Positions 1 to 8,173 of a stretch of DNA of 8,194 nucleotides are shown here, piece by piece (within the stretch, counting starts at the first letter, position 1; every line of letters begins with the position of its first letter). The notes beneath the pieces are model-generated. The model was not told the DNA's origin, did not search any database, and worked only from the letters and a program-made list of their open reading frames with translations. This DNA is from Clostridia bacterium (GTDB lineage Bacteria > Bacillota_A > Clostridia > Oscillospirales > CAG-272), in contig JAFZCF010000132.1 of the NCBI GenBank assembly GCA_017552165.1, forward strand, positions 1 through 8,194, in the 5' to 3' direction. The position numbers and the translations under genes are program-made.

Positions 1-419
1 CACCACTGATATTTGTTTTCCATCTGGTCGCGATAGGGCTTGAGGACCTTCGCCCTCGCCTGTCTCGCTCCCGCGAGCTTGACGGTGTCGCAGCCGGCGA
101 GCACGTCGGGATCGAATGAATCGAGGAATATGCGGCACGGCAGGGTGTTTACGCGGTGCTTCTGCCTCTCGATCTCCCAGTCGGCGACCTTTTTCATCTC
201 GTCGAGCTCCATATATCTGAGTTCCAGGGCGGTCATGCGGTCGTCCTCGTACTGTACGGACACCCGCGACGCCCCGGCCTTATACGCCTCCTCGACGAGG
301 GTCAGCACGAAATCCGGCTGGTCGAGGCCGGCGATTACGAGGACCTCCTGCCCTTTTCTCACGTTGATCCCCTTGCGCACGATCAGCTCGGCGTATTTTC
401 TGAGTCTGGATTCTCTCAT
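1..419 (-). CDS. M29-family aminopeptidase, N-terminal part (runs off left edge)
   Basis: This gene starts at an ATG on the minus strand (417-419) and is open to the window edge, giving about 139 residues of a family usually near 410. The N-terminus (MRESRLRKYAELIV, then NVRKGQEVLV at about 19-28) and the segment around KLAGARQ are typical of thermophilic M29 metallo-aminopeptidases (AmpS/AmpT/PepS type). These are cytosolic, two-metal enzymes that remove N-terminal residues from peptides. The metal ligands lie in the C-terminal half and are not visible. Its ATG overlaps the TGA of the upstream methyltransferase gene (ATGA), so the two are probably translationally coupled. A GGAGG site lies inside the upstream gene at 430-434, ten bases before the ATG. 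The family call rests on pattern recognition of the N-terminus only. Confidence 0.8.
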   Translation of the reverse strand, partial: MRESRLRKYAELIVRKGINVRKGQEVLVIAGLDQPDFVLTLVEEAYKAGASRVSVQYEDDRMTALELRYMELDEMKKVADWEIERQKHRVNTLPCRIFLDSFDPDVLAGCDTVKLAGARQARAKVLKPYRDQMENKYQW

Positions 420-1633
420 TTTTGTTTTTCCTCCGTGTTTCCGGGGTAGATGCAGACGCCGCAGTAACGCGACATCTCATCAAACTCCCGTTTGTATTTT
501 TCTTTTTCCGCGTCGGTCATTTCCGTCCTGACGGCGCGTATAAGCAGATTTTTGGGCGTGTCCTCCGGGTCGGTCAGCTCGGTCGTCACTACCGAATAGC
601 CGCTCGCCTGCAGGCGTTTGCACCTCAGGGCGTCGGTTATCGCCACGGCGAGCTTTTCCCTCAGCAGAGGGTGGGACATAACCGGCGAGAGCGCCTCTCC
701 GAGCTCCGATCCGCGGCTCAGCTGGCTCACGACCTGATGGTGACAGCACGGCGTGGAGAGGATCACCTTCGCCCGGTATTTCGCGGCGGCGGTCAGAACG
801 ATGTCCGTCGCAACGTCGCAGGCGTGGAGCGAGAGCACGAGATCGGGCTCCCTCTCGGGGACGAAATCCCCGATGTCGGTGCATCTGAACCTCATGCCGC
901 GGTATCCGAGCTCCCTCGCGCAGCCGGCGCAGAACTCGATGACGTCCCGCTTGAGGTCGGCGCAGTCCATGAGGACCTCACGTCCCCTGACCTCCGTCAG
1001 ATACCAGTACGCGGCGAAGGAAAGATAGCTCTTTCCGCAGCACAGGTCGAGGAGATAGAGCTCGCCCTCCCGCGGGAGCTTGTCGTAAACGTCCGAGACG
1101 TAGCCGAGAAACCTGTCTATCTGGCGGAACTTCGCCCTTTTCCGGTCGATGACCCGCCCGCTCCCGTCGCACACTCCGAGCAGGATGAGAAACGGATAGC
1201 GCTCCCCGTCGTAGAGGACGTGGCGTTTTTCCCTGTCGTGGGGAGAGACCTCGCCGGGGGCCTCCTCCGTACTTTTTATGCCGTTCATGAGGACGCATTT
1301 TCCCGACTTCGATACGGCAAACTCCGCGTCCCCCGCGGGCGTCATGACGTTGCACTGGCGATACGCCCCGAGATACCGGGAGATCAGCCCGCGCGCCTCC
1401 TCCGCCGCGAGGTTGTCGTGCCTGTTTTTGCCGTCGAGGTAAAAGGTCTCGAGCTGAAGATACGTTTTGCCCTTCAGCCGGACGAGCCGACCCTCGCACC
1501 TCACGCCGTCGGCGGGGTCCTCCGGCCGGCTCAGAACTATTTTCTTTATCGCGCGGCGGTCGGCCAGATCGCCGATTAGCTCCGCCGTCCGGGATATGAC
1601 TTCCTCCCGGGTGCCGCTGAACGTCTTTCCCAT
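416..1633 (-). CDS. Class I SAM-dependent methyltransferase (Methyltransf_32-like)
   Basis: This 405-residue cytosolic protein has an N-terminal region of about 190 residues of unclear role, including a KFRQIDRF segment at 168-175. A Rossmann methyltransferase domain follows. Motif I is LLDLCCGKSYLSFAA (194-208), an acidic strand end follows at D223-D226, and DLVLSLHACDVATD (264-277) and STPCCHHQ (293-300) are hallmarks of the PF13679 (Methyltransf_32) group. That group includes eukaryotic TRMT13- and METTL25-like proteins, so an RNA substrate is possible, but the substrate is not shown by the sequence. The C-terminus has a further CGVC pair (391-394). I chose ATG 1633 over an in-frame GTG at 1651 because AAAGGA (1641-1646) sits seven bases upstream of the ATG and the predicted transcript starts near 1654. 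The gene is first in an operon with the aminopeptidase. Confidence 0.85.
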   Translation of the reverse strand: MGKTFSGTREEVISRTAELIGDLADRRAIKKIVLSRPEDPADGVRCEGRLVRLKGKTYLQLETFYLDGKNRHDNLAAEEARGLISRYLGAYRQCNVMTPAGDAEFAVSKSGKCVLMNGIKSTEEAPGEVSPHDREKRHVLYDGERYPFLILLGVCDGSGRVIDRKRAKFRQIDRFLGYVSDVYDKLPREGELYLLDLCCGKSYLSFAAYWYLTEVRGREVLMDCADLKRDVIEFCAGCARELGYRGMRFRCTDIGDFVPEREPDLVLSLHACDVATDIVLTAAAKYRAKVILSTPCCHHQVVSQLSRGSELGEALSPVMSHPLLREKLAVAITDALRCKRLQASGYSVVTTELTDPEDTPKNLLIRAVRTEMTDAEKEKYKREFDEMSRYCGVCIYPGNTEEKQK

Positions 1634-1640
1634 GCCGGAT

Positions 1641-1646
1641 TCCTTT
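1641..1646 (-). promoter_or_regulatory. Ribosome binding site that sets the methyltransferase start
   Basis: The minus strand reads AAAGGA here, seven bases before ATG 1633. It lies downstream of the alternative GTG at 1651, so it can serve only the ATG. Confidence 0.75.
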
Positions 1647-1660
1647 CTCACATCTATATT

Positions 1661-1689
1661 ATTTTACACCGAAAGCCCCCGAAAATCAA
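1661..1689 (-). promoter_or_regulatory. Sigma-70-type promoter of the methyltransferase-aminopeptidase operon
   Basis: On the minus strand, a -35 box TTGATT (1684-1689) and a -10 box TAAAAT (1661-1666) are separated by exactly 17 bases. The transcript should start near 1654, leaving a leader of about 20 bases before ATG 1633. Confidence 0.75.
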
Positions 1690-1733
1690 CCTCGGGACGG
1701 GCCCGAAAAACTTTTTCCCCGCGGATTTTTCTG

Positions 1734-1762
1734 TTGACACATCCCCCCGCGTGTGATAAAAT
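1734..1762 (+). promoter_or_regulatory. Sigma-70-type promoter of the ABC transporter-DUF1854 operon
   Basis: A consensus -35 TTGACA (1734-1739) and a -10 TAAAAT (1757-1762) are separated by 17 bases. The predicted start is near 1769, giving a leader of about 50 bases to ATG 1822. The promoter is divergent from that of the methyltransferase, with 44 bases between the two -35 boxes. Confidence 0.85.
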
Positions 1763-1821
1763 TTTAGAACACCTGAAAGGTCACGCGACGGCGCGGAGGC
1801 GCCGGAAGGGATGGTGACGTT

Positions 1822-4077
1822 ATGGACGTTCCGTTTATCATCAACACCTCGATAGGAAACCGGACGGGGCGGAGGATCCTCGCCCGGAACGACCCCGACG
1901 ACCCGATACGCTTCGCCGTGGTCGGGGACATCACGCCCGACGGGAAATACGGCCGCACGGTCCTGCTCGCGACCGCCAGCCGCCTCTTCACCTATCGGGA
2001 GGACACCGACGCATTTTCGGAGGACACCCTCTTCTCCGACGTCGAAAAAATATGGAACAAGCGAATGTACGGCAACGGGCTCATGCGCGTGAAGCTGAAA
2101 AGCGGAGAACAGAAGGACGTTTTCCGTTTCAATTTCACCGTCGCGAGTCTCTCGGACGCCGTACTTTCTTACGTCGATCAGATAAGAGGGGGCGAAAGCC
2201 CCGACGAGGCGTTTGCCGGGATAAAATCGTCTTACGACAAGCTCCTTTCGGTCTGCCCCAAGTGCGGCAGGACGCTCTCCTCCCCGGGGGTGCAGTGCGT
2301 CAACTGCATGGACAAGGGCAAGCTCGTCAAAAAGCTCGGCGTGTACCTGAAGCCCGAGGCGCTCGTCCTCGCGGTCTCGGTCGTCATCTCGATCCTTACG
2401 ACGGCGATAACCCTCGTCCCGCCGCTCCTCACCCGCTCGCTCGTCGACGACATCCTGCCGAACGGGGACGCCCAGCGTCTCGTTTACGTCGCCGTCGCGC
2501 TCGTGCTGCTCAACGTGGTACAGTACGCGATGGGCGGCTTCAGGGGATATCTCCTGAGGGCGGCCGGCGACAGGATAGTCGCGCGCATTCGCTGCGAAGT
2601 ATACGAAAAGGCCCAGCGCCTGCCGATGAGATTCTATGACAGGACCTCGACCGGCTCGGTCATCAACCGCATAAGCGGCGACACGGCGACGATACAGGCC
2701 TTCATGCTCAGGATCACGCAGGAGGTCGTCGTCCAGTTCTTCAAGATGATAGGCATCATCGTCGTGATGATAGCCCTCAACTGGAAGCTCACGCTCCTCT
2801 CGCTCATACCCGTCCCGGTCGTCGTCATCGGGGCGCGCATATTCGGCAAAAAGATCGCGCCGTTCTATAAGAGGATATGGCGGCGCAGCTCCGCCGTCAC
2901 CTCGACCCTCACCGACACGATCCCGGGGATAAGGGTTGTCAAATCCTTCACAAACGAGGGCAATTCCGTCTCGCGCTTCGCCGGCACGGTCGACGACTGG
3001 CGCGTGACCGACACCCGCGCCGGCCGTATGCTCAACATATATCCCGCGGTCGTCAACCTTCTCGTCTCGACCGGGACGGTCGTGATATGGGCGCTCGGCG
3101 GCAGGATGGTGATCTTCGGCGGGGCGATCACGGCCGGTCTTCTCGTCTCCTTCATATCCTACGCCTCCATGTTCTACGATCCCGTGAACTTCTTCGCCAA
3201 CCTGTCCGACTCGACGCAGAACGCGATGGCCTCCGCCGAGCGTATAATGGACATAATCGACGCCGAGCCGGAGCACGATTTCGGCAAAGGCAACACCGAC
3301 GCCGACATAGGCGGCAGGATAGAGTTCCGTAACGTCAATTTCTCCTTCGACAGGACCAAAAAGGTCCTCAAAAACATCAATCTGACGATAGAGCCCGGCG
3401 AGATAGTCGGCATCGTCGGCACGACGGGCTCGGGCAAATCGACCCTCGTCAACCTGCTTCTCCGCTTCTACGACCACTACGACGGCCTCATCACCGTCGG
3501 CGGGGTGGACATCCGTCAGATAGACATGCAGTATTACCGCTCCCGCATCGGATACGTCCAGCAGGAGCCGATGATGTTCCACGACACGGTCTACAACAAT
3601 ATCTCCTACGGCACCGGCGAGTTCACCGTCGACGAGGTCATAAACGCGGCGGACATCGCGAACGCGCACGAGTTCATAGTCCGCCAGCCGGACGGCTACG
3701 ACACCGTCCTCGGCGAGCGCGGCACGGGGCTCAGCGGCGGCGAGCGTCAGAGAATATCGATCGCCCGCGCCATGCTGAGGAACCCCCGTATGATGGTGTT
3801 CGACGAGGCGACGGCCTCCGTCGACTCCGAGACCGAGCATCTCATCCAGGAGGCCATCGAGAAGATGATAAGCGGCCGCACGACGATAATGATCGCCCAC
3901 CGCCTCTCGACCCTCTCCAAGGCCACGAAGATCGTCGTGGTGGACAACGGCGAGATCCTCGAGTGCGGCTCGCCCGCCGAGCTCATGGAGAAAAAAGGCA
4001 AGTACTACCGCCTCGTTCAGATCCAGTCCATGTCGGACAAGGTCGCCGAGGAAAAGCGCAGCGAAAACTTCGAGTGA
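1822..4077 (+). CDS. ABC exporter half-transporter (fused permease-ATPase) with N-terminal PH-like region and zinc ribbon
   Basis: This 751-residue protein is longer than the 570-620 usual for a homodimeric type IV ABC exporter because of an N-terminal extension of about 175 residues. Residues 20-122 alternate short strands and end in a helix (SLSDAVLSYVDQI), which resembles a bacterial PH-like fold. A zinc ribbon follows (C145, C148, C159, C162). The permease has about six membrane segments, near 180-203, 217-237, 303-320, 323-341, 407-432 and 433-452. The ATPase (about 498-735) is intact: Walker A GTTGSGKST (533-541), Q-loop near Q581, signature LSGGE (637-641), Walker B ending in D661-E662, D-loop SVD (666-668) and H-loop H693. 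It should therefore hydrolyse ATP and export an unknown substrate across the cytoplasmic membrane. There is no signal peptide, and both extension domains are predicted to be cytosolic. A GGAAGGG site (1804-1810) lies 11 bases before the ATG. The DUF1854 gene follows nine bases downstream. Confidence 0.93.
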   Translation: MDVPFIINTSIGNRTGRRILARNDPDDPIRFAVVGDITPDGKYGRTVLLATASRLFTYREDTDAFSEDTLFSDVEKIWNKRMYGNGLMRVKLKSGEQKDVFRFNFTVASLSDAVLSYVDQIRGGESPDEAFAGIKSSYDKLLSVCPKCGRTLSSPGVQCVNCMDKGKLVKKLGVYLKPEALVLAVSVVISILTTAITLVPPLLTRSLVDDILPNGDAQRLVYVAVALVLLNVVQYAMGGFRGYLLRAAGDRIVARIRCEVYEKAQRLPMRFYDRTSTGSVINRISGDTATIQAFMLRITQEVVVQFFKMIGIIVVMIALNWKLTLLSLIPVPVVVIGARIFGKKIAPFYKRIWRRSSAVTSTLTDTIPGIRVVKSFTNEGNSVSRFAGTVDDWRVTDTRAGRMLNIYPAVVNLLVSTGTVVIWALGGRMVIFGGAITAGLLVSFISYASMFYDPVNFFANLSDSTQNAMASAERIMDIIDAEPEHDFGKGNTDADIGGRIEFRNVNFSFDRTKKVLKNINLTIEPGEIVGIVGTTGSGKSTLVNLLLRFYDHYDGLITVGGVDIRQIDMQYYRSRIGYVQQEPMMFHDTVYNNISYGTGEFTVDEVINAADIANAHEFIVRQPDGYDTVLGERGTGLSGGERQRISIARAMLRNPRMMVFDEATASVDSETEHLIQEAIEKMISGRTTIMIAHRLSTLSKATKIVVVDNGEILECGSPAELMEKKGKYYRLVQIQSMSDKVAEEKRSENFE

Positions 4078-4086
4078 GGCAGTAAA

Positions 4087-4578
4087 ATGGGACGCATTTA
4101 TATCGACAAATACACAGGAAAGATCGAGCGCACCGACGTTTATCTCGTTCGGCTCACGCTGAAGGACGGGACGGTGTACGAGAATCTCGAGCCGCGCCGG
4201 CTATTCCCCATAACCAACGAGAACATGTATATCACCCTGCTCGATCAGGACGAGCGCGAGCTCGGTTTCGTGCGCGACTACGGCGAGCTCGACGAGGGCT
4301 CCCGCGAGGCGCTCCGCCAGGCATTCGCGGAGTACTATATGATACCGAAGATCGTCCGTCTGATAAAGACCGAGGACAAGTTCGGCACGCTCAAATGGAC
4401 GGTCGGGACCGACCGCGGCGAGGTCACCTTCCGTATCCGTAACCGCAATTCGGACATCAAGCGCCTTTTCGGAACGAATCGCGTCATAGTCCGCGACAGC
4501 AACGACAACCGCTACGAGATCCCGGATATCGAAAACCTCGACCGCCGCAGCAAAAAGCTGCTGTTTGAGTTCCTTTGA
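4087..4578 (+). CDS. DUF1854 family protein, probable partner of the adjacent ABC transporter
   Basis: This soluble 163-residue protein has no signal peptide or membrane segment. The pattern (an early TDVYLVRLTLKDG strand pair, EPRRLFPIT at about 36-44, a YYMIPKIVRL segment, then a charged strand-rich C-terminal half) matches PF08909 (DUF1854), whose biochemical function is unknown. Its Shine-Dalgarno GAGG (4076-4079) overlaps the stop of the ABC gene, seven bases before the ATG, so the two are co-transcribed and probably coupled. From family knowledge, DUF1854 proteins recur next to ABC exporters of this kind; I recall database names linking such pairs to cyanophycin metabolism in proteobacteria. 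No cyanophycin gene is visible here, so that role should not be transferred. An accessory or regulatory subunit of the transporter is my inference. A hairpin terminator follows 18 bases after the stop. Confidence 0.85.
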   Translation: MGRIYIDKYTGKIERTDVYLVRLTLKDGTVYENLEPRRLFPITNENMYITLLDQDERELGFVRDYGELDEGSREALRQAFAEYYMIPKIVRLIKTEDKFGTLKWTVGTDRGEVTFRIRNRNSDIKRLFGTNRVIVRDSNDNRYEIPDIENLDRRSKKLLFEFL

Positions 4579-4596
4579 TACGACACGAAATAAAAT

Positions 4597-4627
4597 CGCC
4601 CTCCGCCACGCGCGGAAGGCGCTTTTT
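4597..4627 (+). terminator. Rho-independent terminator, probably bidirectional
   Basis: The stem pairs CGCC plus TCCGC (4597-4606) with GCGGA plus GGCG (4612-4621), with one internal mismatch and a five-base loop. CTTTTTATTTGTTTTT follows on the plus strand. On the minus strand the same stem is followed by ATTTTATTT, so it may also end the convergent gene at 4677-5498. Confidence 0.85.
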
Positions 4628-4676
4628 ATTTGTTTTTGCTACAATCCTTTTTTCTGCACTTTGTGTGGATTTGGAA

Positions 4677-5498
4677 TCAATATTCAATCTCAGTCTGCTC
4701 GTAGAAATATGTATATTGACCCATTGTGACCCTGCGATCACTCTTCCACCCACTGTAATATACCAAGTATCCTCCGTCAGAACATATTATTTTACCACCA
4801 TCTTCAACACCAAATGTGCTCCCGTTAAATAGATATTTGTCAAGTTTGACGTTTTTTAGAGTCCCCTTGTTATAAACCCACAAACAATCGTCGTCAACTA
4901 CAGTGTCTATGAACGGAACGAAATTTGTTGTTTCAAGCCCAGGGTTTACAGTAATATCAATTTTATTGACTGACTCGTCTCTGCCCGAACCCTCGACTGG
5001 GTTGTAGTCTAACAAACGAGTGATAGGATGTTTTCCGGGTTTGTCTCCACCATAAACAATAACATATCTCCTACCAGAAACCGGTCTGTCAACTTTAAGA
5101 TACACGGTCTTCATTTTCGTCTTGGGTTTTTTCGTTGTCTCTGCGGGCTTTGTTTCTTTTTTCTTTGTTGTTTCAGGCTCCGTTTCTTTCGGAATCGTGG
5201 TTATTTCTTCCGTCGTTTTTGGCTCTGGTTCTGTGGCTACAACAGATTCCGTGTCTGTTTCTGTAATAGTTTCCGTGGATTCGTCGGTAGCGGAGCATGA
5301 AACTATGTTGCTTGTATCATCTTCGGCGGATGAAACTTCCTTTAAAACAGTTTCACGAGTAATATCCAGTTCGTTATAATTCACTTTTTTGGCTGATTGT
5401 TTTACCAACATCACGGTTGCATATATGGCCCACGCAACGGCAATTACACATACAACGGAAAATATGAGAGTTAGAACTTTTGATTTATTTGATTTCAT
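4677..5498 (-). CDS. Hypothetical membrane-anchored protein with Thr/Glu-rich stalk and extracellular domain
   Basis: I do not recognise this 273-residue protein. A short basic N-terminus (MKSNKSK) is followed by one membrane segment (about 8-32), predicting an N-in, C-out anchor. Residues 68-130 form a low-complexity stalk rich in Thr, Glu, Lys and Pro (for example KETEPETTKKKE), typical of spacers in Gram-positive surface proteins. The C-terminal domain (about 131-273) is rich in Tyr, Val and Gly (RRYVIVYGG, GGYLVYYSG, QYTYFYE) and looks like a small all-beta domain. C205 and C239 could form a disulfide. There is no lipobox, LPXTG sorting motif or visible catalytic motif. The gene is AT-richer than its neighbours: the line at 4861-4920 counts 27 G+C of 60, against 36 of 60 at 3421-3480. 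This suggests a different origin or relaxed composition. A purine-rich AGGGAAGGAA (5511-5520) lies 12 bases before the ATG, which is a longish spacing. Confidence 0.8.
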   Translation of the reverse strand: MKSNKSKVLTLIFSVVCVIAVAWAIYATVMLVKQSAKKVNYNELDITRETVLKEVSSAEDDTSNIVSCSATDESTETITETDTESVVATEPEPKTTEEITTIPKETEPETTKKKETKPAETTKKPKTKMKTVYLKVDRPVSGRRYVIVYGGDKPGKHPITRLLDYNPVEGSGRDESVNKIDITVNPGLETTNFVPFIDTVVDDDCLWVYNKGTLKNVKLDKYLFNGSTFGVEDGGKIICSDGGYLVYYSGWKSDRRVTMGQYTYFYEQTEIEY

Positions 5499-5601
5499 GT
5501 TTGTATCGATTTCCTTCCCTTATCAAAACACGCCACAAAAAAAGTGCGTCTTTTACCAAAACCATGTCTGCTCGGAGCGTATTAAACTGTGTGACAGCGT
5601 A

Positions 5602-5630
5602 ATTATATCACGGAGAGAGAAAATAGTCAA
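5602..5630 (-). promoter_or_regulatory. Sigma-70-type promoter of the membrane-anchored protein gene
   Basis: On the minus strand, -35 TTGACT (5625-5630) and -10 TATAAT (5602-5607) are separated by 17 bases. The start is predicted near 5595, giving an untranslated leader of nearly 100 bases before ATG 5498. Confidence 0.85.
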
Positions 5631-5668
5631 GCCGATTTGGCGGTTTGCGGGCGCGCGCCTTTCCCGTA

Positions 5669-5697
5669 TTGAAAAAATCCCCCCGTTATGGTATAAT
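5669..5697 (+). promoter_or_regulatory. Extended -10 promoter of the maf-lepA operon
   Basis: A -35 TTGAAA (5669-5674) and a -10 TATAAT (5692-5697) are 17 bases apart. A TGG directly before the -10 makes an extended -10 element. The predicted start near 5704 leaves a very short leader to ATG 5719. Confidence 0.88.
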
Positions 5698-5705
5698 TTC
5701 AGGCG

Positions 5706-5711
5706 AAAGGA
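5706..5711 (+). promoter_or_regulatory. Ribosome binding site that sets the maf start
   Basis: AAAGGA lies seven bases before ATG 5719. It fixes the start well inside a longer open frame, which extends 110 codons further upstream through the promoter. Confidence 0.85.
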
Positions 5712-5718
5712 TAAGACC

Positions 5719-6309
5719 ATGGCAAAACTTATACTCGCGTCCGGGTCTCCGAGGAGACGCGAACTTTTTGAGAGACAGAATATAGATTTCGAGGTCGTCC
5801 TGCCCGAGGTGGACGAAAAGGGCGTGACGGCGGAAAACCCCGGGGAGCTCGTGAAAAAGCTCTCGGCGATTAAATGCGCGGACGTCGCGGGCAGGGCGGG
5901 AGACGCCGCACCCGTGGTCGCCGCCGACACGGTCGTCGAAATTAACGGAAAAGTGCTCGGCAAGCCGGCCGACGCCACCGAGGCGCGGGCTATGCTTAGG
6001 ACGCTCTCGGGCGCCTCCCACCTCGTCCATACCGGCGTGACCGTCCGGCTGCGCGGCGAGACTGCGACGGTCTCGACCACGACGCGGGTGTTTTTCAGGC
6101 CGCTCGGAGAGGACGAGACCGAGGCCTACGTCGCCTCGGGAGAGCCGCTCGACAAGGCCGGAGCATACGGCATTCAGGAGCGCGGCGCCCTTTTCGTGAA
6201 CCGCATAGAGGGGGATTTCTACAACGTCATGGGATTCCCGGTCTGCGATTTCTTCGAGCTCCTCAAAAACAGATTCGGCATAACCCCCGACCATCTTCGC
6301 AAGGATTGA
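5719..6309 (+). CDS. maf: Maf family nucleoside triphosphate pyrophosphatase (probable dTTP/UTP type)
   Basis: This 196-residue protein has the usual length of Maf proteins, which hydrolyse non-canonical or selected nucleoside triphosphates to the monophosphate and pyrophosphate, acting as house-cleaning enzymes in the cytosol. The N-terminal ASGSPRR (7-13) is the Maf nucleotide-binding signature. AADTVV (68-73) supplies the catalytic aspartate D70. GKP (81-83), the LSGASHLVHTGV segment (96-107) and DKAGAYGIQ (145-153) follow. The DKAGxYGIQ form is typical of the YhdE-like dTTP/UTP subfamily rather than the YceF-like m7GTP subfamily. The start is supported by the Shine-Dalgarno site at 5706-5711 and by the promoter position. 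lepA begins three bases after the stop. All key motifs are present, so the enzyme appears intact. Confidence 0.95.
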   Translation: MAKLILASGSPRRRELFERQNIDFEVVLPEVDEKGVTAENPGELVKKLSAIKCADVAGRAGDAAPVVAADTVVEINGKVLGKPADATEARAMLRTLSGASHLVHTGVTVRLRGETATVSTTTRVFFRPLGEDETEAYVASGEPLDKAGAYGIQERGALFVNRIEGDFYNVMGFPVCDFFELLKNRFGITPDHLRKD

Positions 6310-6312
6310 TAA

Positions 6313-7992
<1,680 letters not shown>

Positions 7993-8127
7993 GGCGGCGA
8001 CATCACCCGAAAGAAAAAGCTGCTCGAAAAGCAGAAGGAAGGCAAAAAGAAAATGCGCAAGCTCGGCTCTGTCGAGGTCTCTCCCGAGGCCTTCATGGCG
8101 GTCCTCCGCCTCGACGCCGAGGACTGA
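7993..8127 (+). pseudogene. lepA: Orphaned C-terminal segment of lepA after the in-frame TAA
   Basis: In the same frame as lepA, directly after TAA 7990-7992, 44 codons read [14 protein letters not shown] through [16 protein letters not shown] to a TGA at 8125-8127. This is the canonical LepA tail. With one sense codon at 7990-7992 the protein would be 604 residues, the normal family length. There is no frameshift and no other stop. The segment has no convincing start of its own: an internal ATG at 8053 has purines upstream but would give only 24 residues. It is therefore the untranslated or readthrough-dependent 3' part of lepA. Confidence 0.93.
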
Positions 8128-8146
8128 CCCTCTGCAATATCAACAT

Positions 8147-8173
8147 AAAAGGACGGGAAAACCCCGTCCTTTT
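8147..8173 (+). terminator. Rho-independent terminator of the maf-lepA operon
   Basis: A perfect 11-bp stem pairs AAAAGGACGGG (8147-8157) with CCCGTCCTTTT (8163-8173) around a five-base loop. The stem ends in a run of T, with a further TCTTTT soon after. It lies 19 bases after the second lepA stop (TGA 8125-8127) and so marks the original gene end. Confidence 0.9.

Noticed and set aside
422..1579. 385-codon plus-strand open frame over the methyltransferase gene
   Set aside because: It has no domain or ribosome binding site, and it is antisense to a gene with clear methyltransferase motifs and a good promoter.
1654..3900. 748-codon open frame antisense to the ABC transporter
   Set aside because: It mirrors the ABC gene in the opposite strand, as expected when a GC-rich gene with strong third-position bias rarely creates antisense stops. 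Its product is a charged, low-complexity mix rich in Asp, Arg, His and Val with no recognisable domain, and the sense protein is certain.
4575..4832. 85-codon open frame starting in the DUF1854 stop region
   Set aside because: It crosses the terminator hairpin and lies antisense to the membrane-anchored protein gene, with no recognisable content.
5122..5379. Val/Ser/Phe-rich open frames opposite the Thr/Glu-rich stalk
   Set aside because: They are the antisense reading of the low-complexity stalk of the minus-strand gene, with no ribosome binding site.
5389..5718. 110-codon upstream extension of maf in the same frame
   Set aside because: It runs through the maf promoter and the divergent promoter and overlaps the start of the opposite gene. 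Maf proteins begin at the MAKLILASGSPRR position, which has its own Shine-Dalgarno site.
8053..8127. Internal ATG in the lepA remnant preceded by AGGAAGG, which could restart translation
   Set aside because: The purines come from conserved Lys/Glu codons of LepA, and the product would be a 24-residue fragment. There is no reason to call it a gene.
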